Shown one piece after another: positions 6,619-7,638 of a stretch of DNA of 7,638 bases. Every line of letters starts with the position of its first letter. Position 1 is the first letter of the stretch. Below the pieces are notes generated by a model. The model did not search any database and was not told the DNA's origin. It was given only the letters and a program-made list of their open reading frames with translations. Location of the stretch: assembly GCA_020025915.1 (NCBI GenBank), contig JAHHRH010000064.1, forward strand, positions 1 to 7,638. The letters run 5' to 3'. Source of the DNA: Sutterella sp. (GTDB lineage: Bacteria > Pseudomonadota > Gammaproteobacteria > Burkholderiales > Burkholderiaceae_F). The position numbers were made by a program, and so were the translations under genes.

Positions 6619-7401
6619 ATGGCTGACTTTAAGGTACCGGCACTGGCCGGCCTCAAGAGCGTACCGCCGCTCACCAATCCCGTCATTATTTCCGACGTAC
6701 ATCTTGCCGCCAATAAGCCTAAGACCATCATGGCGTTCTTGCGCTTCATGAAGAATGTAGCGCCTCGCTTTGCTGAGCTCGTCATTTTGGGCGACCTCTT
6801 TGACTATTGGATGGGTGACGATGCAACGCCTGATGCGGATCCCATCATTGCAGAACTGAAGCTTTACTCGGCGACGGGTCGTCGCATTCTCATCATGCCA
6901 GGCACGCACGACATTTTGTTGGGCGACACGTTTACCAAGGCATGTGGCGCCGAACTCTTGGCTGACCCCATCGTCATTAACGTGAAAGGCACCAATGTGC
7001 TCTTTTCTCATGGCGATCAGTGGTGTGTGCGTCATGCTGCCCTCCAGGCCGAACGCGCCGTCACGCACGATCCCATTTGGCAAGAAAACCTCCTAACTCA
7101 ACCCGCTGGTGCACGCGCTTCACGTTTATTGGAAGCCCATCAAAAGGCCTACACCGACCATGAGCCGCCTGCCAATCCACGTGACTTAGACGTCATCGAA
7201 AGTGCCGTCGCTGAAAGCGCTCGTGCGGTCGGTGTGGAACTCGTCATTCACGGTCACACGCATCACCCTGGGGCGCACGTCAATGCCGTGATCGAACGCT
7301 GGGTCTTACCCGACTGGGAATTCGACAAAACCGAAGCCAGTTGTCGAAGTGGATACATTACCTTTATGGAAGGCGGGCATCCGCAGATTCAGCTAATTTG
7401 A
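6619..7401 (+). CDS. lpxH: UDP-2,3-diacylglucosamine diphosphatase (LpxH-type), divergent
   Basis: LpxH hydrolyses UDP-2,3-diacylglucosamine to lipid X and UMP at the inner membrane surface, the fourth step of lipid A synthesis. The 260-residue protein is a calcineurin-like metallophosphoesterase. Visible motifs are ISDVHL (24-29: Asp26, His28), GDLFDYWMGDD (58-68: Asp59), SHGD (130-133: His131) and HGHTHHPG (211-218: His213, His215). GDxFDxWxGDD and placement after ppiB, as in other Burkholderiales, support LpxH over a generic phosphoesterase. Two oddities stand out. The family GNRD motif reads GTHD at 95-98, so the metal-ligand Asn is Thr96 and the Arg is His. The usual CTDD after HGD reads CVRH (136-139). 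The N-terminus is about 18 residues longer than usual. AGGA lies 8-11 bases before the ATG. The stop codon coincides with the end of an IS605-type element. Activity is uncertain; the assignment to the family is firm. Confidence 0.87.
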   Translation: MADFKVPALAGLKSVPPLTNPVIISDVHLAANKPKTIMAFLRFMKNVAPRFAELVILGDLFDYWMGDDATPDADPIIAELKLYSATGRRILIMPGTHDILLGDTFTKACGAELLADPIVINVKGTNVLFSHGDQWCVRHAALQAERAVTHDPIWQENLLTQPAGARASRLLEAHQKAYTDHEPPANPRDLDVIESAVAESARAVGVELVIHGHTHHPGAHVNAVIERWVLPDWEFDKTEASCRSGYITFMEGGHPQIQLI

Positions 7402-7433
7402 CGTTCTCTCCGTCGTGAACAGCGGAGATTCTC
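7398..7433 (-). mobile_element. Right end of the IS200/IS605-type element (hairpin terminus)
   Basis: Minus-strand sequence reads GAGAATCTCCG, a loop, CGGAGAGAACGTCAA. TCTCCG (7407-7412) and CGGAGA (7423-7428) pair around a 10-base loop. This closely follows the typical IS605/IS1341-type right end, in which a hairpin preceded by GAAT is followed by a GGATGTCAA-like terminus. The boundary is placed at 7397/7398, next to the last codons of lpxH. In active elements this hairpin is recognised by TnpA and forms the 3' part of the guide RNA. Confidence 0.7.
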
Positions 7434-7440
7434 TACTGTG

Positions 7441-7516
7441 TCGGTAGCTTGCGCTACTGATCACTTCGGTGGATTCCTGTTGCTGATTCGGGTCGGTCTA
7501 AAACCGACCCGAATTC
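7441..7516 (-). ncRNA. Possible remnant of the omega/reRNA scaffold in the tnpB 3' region
   Basis: Several stems lie in a row next to the right-end hairpin: ATTCGGGTCGGT (7486-7497) with ACCGACCCGAAT (7503-7514), a perfect 12-bp stem with a 5-base loop; GTAGC-TTGC-GCTAC near 7445-7458; and CAC-TTCG-GTG near 7462-7471. TnpB guide RNAs come from exactly this region of the element, reading out through the right end into flanking DNA. The long stem has no T-tract on either strand and so is not a terminator. Whether any RNA is made is unknown. Confidence 0.4.
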
Positions 7517-7638
7517 ACTTGAGCCTGAACATTCTTCTCAGACTCCCCACAGGCTAACGAGCTTCGTCCGCGTTCCCCAGATATCTGCAGGAGACGCATT
7601 CGAACGATGCCTGCGTCTTGCGATTGTCTTTGGAAACA

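Larger units (their letters stand above)
7393..7638 (-). pseudogene. tnpB: TnpB-type RNA-guided nuclease (IS200/IS605 family), decayed 3' fragment
   Basis: Only the 3' part of the gene is in the window; the upstream part lies beyond the right edge. From 7637 downward one frame reads KTQASFECVSCRYLGNADEAR, the second CxxC of the TnpB zinc ribbon (CVSC) followed by the NAD segment that carries the last RuvC aspartate. It hits TAG at 7556-7554. A second frame carries LACGES and, after an in-frame TAG (7502-7500), QQESTEV and RESPLFTTERT, ending at 7393. Intact relatives have roughly 14 residues between NAD-E and LACG, while only about three remain here, so a deletion of about 30 bases probably caused the shift. 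The first CxxC and the other RuvC residues are outside the window. In live elements TnpB cuts DNA guided by an RNA made from the element's right end. This copy cannot make a working protein. Confidence 0.78.

Noticed and set aside
7486..7514. 12-bp hairpin as the lpxH terminator
   Set aside because: There is no T-run after the stem on either strand, and the hairpin lies within the tnpB remnant.
1..7638. CRISPR array, tRNA, rRNA, toxin-antitoxin or defence operon
   Set aside because: No regularly spaced repeats, no cloverleaf or rRNA-like sequence, and no intact accessory genes were seen.

Overview
The window looks like a betaproteobacterial chromosome fragment, most likely Burkholderiales and plausibly a gut Sutterellaceae-type lineage. 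The basis is gene content and order (accA and cysS on one strand; TPR protein, ppiA, ppiB and lpxH on the other), the protein sequences and a mid-range base composition. The genus is inference only.

Layout. Positions 1-53 look like one terminus of an IS21-family element that continues beyond the left edge. Positions 54-434 hold no recognisable gene. Positions 435-1558 (minus) are a broken IS110/IS1111-type transposase with several frameshifts and stops. Positions about 1605-1888 (minus) read as the 5' part of a group II intron, cut off on the transposase side and starting just past the terminator of accA. Positions 1963-4497 (minus) carry cysS followed by accA, an apparent two-gene operon. 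After a 287-base divergent intergenic region, 4785-7401 (plus) carry an exported TPR protein, periplasmic cyclophilin ppiA, cytoplasmic cyclophilin ppiB and an lpxH homologue. Hairpin terminators follow ppiA and ppiB. From about 7393 to the right edge (minus) lies the 3' part of a decayed IS200/IS605-type tnpB, with its right-end hairpin touching the lpxH stop codon.

The intact genes serve housekeeping roles: cysteinyl-tRNA synthesis, the carboxyltransferase step of fatty-acid synthesis, prolyl isomerisation in two compartments, and lipid A synthesis. AccA and LpxH both act in envelope lipid production.

The unusual content is at the edges and in one enzyme. Remnants of four mobile-element classes flank a conserved housekeeping block. 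The tnpB remnant keeps a strong stem and a right-end hairpin of the kind that forms its guide RNA. The lpxH product has threonine where the family has a metal-binding asparagine. I found no CRISPR array, tRNA, rRNA or intact novel system.
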